Assembly (NCBI GenBank): GCA_026390275.1
Contig: JAPLGF010000141.1
Coordinates: 1 to 5,615 of the forward strand
From: Candidatus Atribacteria bacterium
GTDB taxonomy: Bacteria > Atribacterota > Atribacteria > Atribacterales > Atribacteraceae
DNA length: 5,615 nucleotides
Direction: 5' to 3'
The notes under the pieces are model-generated. The model worked only from the letters and a program-made list of their open reading frames with translations, was not told the origin of the DNA and did not search any database. The position numbers were made by a program, and so were the translations under genes. This document shows, in pieces, positions 3,229 to 5,615 of the stretch. Each line of letters starts with the position of its first letter. The stretch's first letter is position 1.

Positions 3229-5615
3229 TTGAAGAAAGTTGAAGAACTCATTACCAAATATGCCTGGCCCATTTTCATCGTTACTATTGTGGTAACGCTT
3301 TTCTTCTTGTTCCAGCTCAAAAACATGCGCTTCGAGGATGATTTTACCAAGTATGTTCCTGCCAGTGACCCCAACGTTTCCTTCTACAACAGTTTAGAGA
3401 GCAAATTTTCCAGTTTCCAGAAAAAATCCATGATCATTGCCTTAGAGTTTGATGATCTATTCACTCCCCAAAGCATGAAGACCCTGGAACAAATGGTGAA
3501 TGCGGTGAGTAAGATTTCCGCTGTCAGAAGTGTTTCCGCTCTCACCAACATGCCGAAGATCATCCCCACGGAAGAAGGCTTTAACGTGAAAGACGTGGTG
3601 GAGATCCTCCCGCAGACTGACGAGGAAGCCCAGAAGCTCAAGAGTGATCTCCAAAAAGATGAACTGATCTGGGGAAAAATGGTGACAGAAGATGGGAAAG
3701 CCACCATCATCGCCATCTCCTTTCATAGTAATGTTGATGAATATAAAGCCATCGATGAAGTGGAAAAAGTGACCGGTCCCCTGAAAGGGAACGCCCAGAA
3801 AATCGTGTACTTCGGTCTTCCGATTATTACGAAACAAATGGGGACTGATTCCCGGAAAACCATGATGCTGGTGACCCCCATCTCCGCCCTGGTCTTACTC
3901 CTCGTACTGTACTGGGGTTTCCGAACCTTCCAGGGGGTATTACTTCCCATTTTCATCTCCATATTTTCTTCCATCTGGATTCTGGGTCTGGCCGTGGTAT
4001 TGAAGCGCCCTCTCACCATGATTTCTTCTGCCCTTCCCCTCATGATGATTGCCCTGATTTCGGCATATGGCATCCACTTCATGAACCGGTATTACGATTT
4101 CCGGCAACAGTATAATGGGACAGAAGTGATAAAACAAACCCTGAGCTGGGTCCTGGTTCCCATATTTCTGAGTGCCGCCACCACCGTCGGGGGATTCTTT
4201 TCTCTCCTCACTGCCACCTTCCGGCCGGTTTCAGACTTTGGTTTCTATTCCGGGATGGGCATCATCTTCGGATTCGTATTAGCCACCTTCTCTTTAGCGG
4301 CTTTTCTCACCATCTTCCGGCCCCAAAGAGCACCTAAGCATTTTGATTTCGAGGAGGTCCAGAGTGCCCGTTCTCCCATTAATAAGCTTCTCAACTTTGT
4401 CTACCATTCTGTCGTCTACAAAAAGAGAACGGTTATCATCGTCATGATCATCATCATCGCCATTCTGGCGATTGGTATTCCCCGAATCAAGGTGGAAACC
4501 ACATTGAAAGCGAACATGGGGGCGAGCAACCCCATCACCCTCCTTTTGGAATACTTTAAAAACCGGTTTGGTGGTTCAGATTATAACTATGTCTATCTCA
4601 AAACCGAAAATGTCAAGAATCCTTTCATCTTGCGGGAAATGGTTCGAATTGCCAAATTTGGCGAACAACTCTATGCTTTTAAAGATTCATCATCCATTGC
4701 CAACTTCGTTATGAGCCTCAATGAAGCCGTTGAAGGCCCGGGATATAAAGGAATCCCTGACCGTACGGATAAAATCGGGAACCTCTGGCTCTATGCCAAA
4801 GGCAATAGTTACGTGGAAGGACGAATCAGTAAAGATGAAAATGAAAGCATTGTCGAGTGCCGGGCAGAGGAAACCACCACTCAAAATCTGAACAAAGAAA
4901 TTAAAACCTTAGAGAATTTTCTATCTTCCCGACCTCACAAGGTGAAGGTTCTCCCGATATCTTCCCCGGAAGCTCAACAGTATTTAGCGGGTAGCATTGT
5001 CGATGATATGGAGATTTTTCTCCACCAGCCTCTTGACAACCGGGGGGCAGTGAAAACCCAGGTTCTGAGCCTTATCCAGAAACCGACCAATGAATTTGTC
5101 TTGAAAGATACCCTGTTGACCAGCGAAATTGTAAAAGGTGCTTCACTTCAAATCGGTGATTTGGGACTCCAGAGGGAAGAGGTACTGAAAGCCTTGAACC
5201 GGTGGAATAGCGATGCTCCCCAGGAGAAGCTGGAAAATATCCTCATGAACGATTTGGCCCTGGATGAGAGTACGGCCCAGTACTTAGCCGATGAACTTAT
5301 GAAATCTCAGGAGGAAGTAGGCCGGCGGGGAAAAATGGCCGCCCTGAGAACCGAAATGGAAAAAGTGACGGGGAAGTTACTGGGTGATGAGTTCCAATTC
5401 ATCTTCTACCAGGTTCTGGATTCCCAGGTTTATATGCCGGCGGACGATGGCAACATCACCGTGAGTTACGCCCTTACCGGGTCACCCATTATTCAGAACA
5501 ACATCAACAGTCGTTTCTTCACTGAACAGGGGCAGAGCATGGTCGTGGCGTTCATCGTGATCTTTCTGCTGGTTCTCCTCCAGCTTCGGAATTTTAAACG
5601 CTCGGTTTTAGCCTA
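3229..5615 (+). CDS. RND/MMPL-family exporter, 3' end beyond the window
   Basis: There are 795 full codons with no stop before the window ends. The layout is that of a duplicated RND permease in the cytoplasmic membrane. TM1 is at about 12-31, followed by extracytoplasmic loop 1 (about 32-211). TM2 to TM6 lie near 212-233, 236-258, 264-285, 307-328 and 336-363, followed by a cytoplasmic link. TM7 is at about 402-421, followed by a long loop 2 (about 422-770). TM8 starts at about 771, and roughly four more TMs are expected beyond the end. GLPIITKQM before TM2 and GSPIIQNNI before TM8 are the matching repeat motifs. TM4 contains SAYGIHFMNRYYD (278-290), where many MMPL proteins have an Asp-Tyr pair (GxDYxIH). 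Loop 2 carries a helix-rich insertion at about 598-720. Likely a proton-driven exporter of a lipid-like or hydrophobic substrate, but the substrate is unknown. The promoter and operator suggest TetR-type control. The family is firm, the subfamily (HAE3/MMPL-like) less so. Confidence 0.88.
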   Translation, partial: MKKVEELITKYAWPIFIVTIVVTLFFLFQLKNMRFEDDFTKYVPASDPNVSFYNSLESKFSSFQKKSMIIALEFDDLFTPQSMKTLEQMVNAVSKISAVRSVSALTNMPKIIPTEEGFNVKDVVEILPQTDEEAQKLKSDLQKDELIWGKMVTEDGKATIIAISFHSNVDEYKAIDEVEKVTGPLKGNAQKIVYFGLPIITKQMGTDSRKTMMLVTPISALVLLLVLYWGFRTFQGVLLPIFISIFSSIWILGLAVVLKRPLTMISSALPLMMIALISAYGIHFMNRYYDFRQQYNGTEVIKQTLSWVLVPIFLSAATTVGGFFSLLTATFRPVSDFGFYSGMGIIFGFVLATFSLAAFLTIFRPQRAPKHFDFEEVQSARSPINKLLNFVYHSVVYKKRTVIIVMIIIIAILAIGIPRIKVETTLKANMGASNPITLLLEYFKNRFGGSDYNYVYLKTENVKNPFILREMVRIAKFGEQLYAFKDSSSIANFVMSLNEAVEGPGYKGIPDRTDKIGNLWLYAKGNSYVEGRISKDENESIVECRAEETTTQNLNKEIKTLENFLSSRPHKVKVLPISSPEAQQYLAGSIVDDMEIFLHQPLDNRGAVKTQVLSLIQKPTNEFVLKDTLLTSEIVKGASLQIGDLGLQREEVLKALNRWNSDAPQEKLENILMNDLALDESTAQYLADELMKSQEEVGRRGKMAALRTEMEKVTGKLLGDEFQFIFYQVLDSQVYMPADDGNITVSYALTGSPIIQNNINSRFFTEQGQSMVVAFIVIFLLVLLQLRNFKRSVLA

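Noticed and set aside
2766..3374. 202-residue minus-strand open frame across the pheA-exporter junction
   Set aside because: It runs antisense through the ACT domain, the promoter and the start of the exporter. All of these are well supported on the plus strand.
1..5615. CRISPR array, insertion sequence, tRNA or rRNA gene
   Set aside because: No regularly spaced repeats, transposase motifs, terminal inverted repeats or conserved RNA gene signatures were seen on either strand.

Overview
The window is bacterial DNA of roughly balanced base composition, with all confident genes on the + strand, Shine-Dalgarno sites and two well-formed sigma-70-type promoters (TTGACA-17-TATTTT and TTGCAA-17-TATGAT). 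Non-ATG starts (GTG, TTG) are used by the two largest genes. The gene set (metal-binding ABC lipoprotein/periplasmic protein, Fe-S flavoprotein-like reductase, DAHP synthase fused to prephenate dehydratase, RND/MMPL exporter) would suit an anaerobic, perhaps deep-branching bacterium. I cannot name the lineage from sequence alone.

Layout. 1-250: C-terminal end of a ZnuA/TroA-type zinc or manganese binding protein. 251-567: gene-free stretch with small hairpins and a possible decayed minus-strand reading frame. 568-1122: small flavodoxin-fold NAD(P)H:FMN reductase / iron-sulfur flavoprotein with a compact four-cysteine motif. 1123-1257: weak terminator, strong promoter, an 11-bp palindrome and a good RBS. 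1258-3143: an aromatic amino acid gene. It reads as one gene of about 628 codons (ferredoxin-like domain, type I-beta DAHP synthase barrel, short linker, prephenate dehydratase, ACT domain) but is split into two overlapping frames by an apparent one-base deletion near 1993-2001. 3144-3228: a second strong promoter, a TetR-operator-like inverted repeat and an RBS. 3229-5615: a large RND/MMPL-family exporter, cut off by the window end.

How the genes work together. The fused aroF-pheA gene would join the committed entry step of the shikimate pathway (PEP + erythrose 4-phosphate to DAHP) with the prephenate-to-phenylpyruvate step of phenylalanine synthesis. It would carry two potential feedback domains on one chain. 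No chorismate mutase domain is visible. The exporter has its own promoter and probably its own repressor, so it looks independent of the aromatic gene. The metal-binding protein and the flavoprotein are not obviously linked to either.

The points most worth a second look are the DAHP synthase-prephenate dehydratase fusion, the frameshift that separates the DAHP synthase metal ligands, the TM4 motif of the exporter (SAYGIH, without the usual Asp), a roughly 120-residue helical insertion in its second extracytoplasmic domain, and the operator-like repeats at the starts of both large transcription units.
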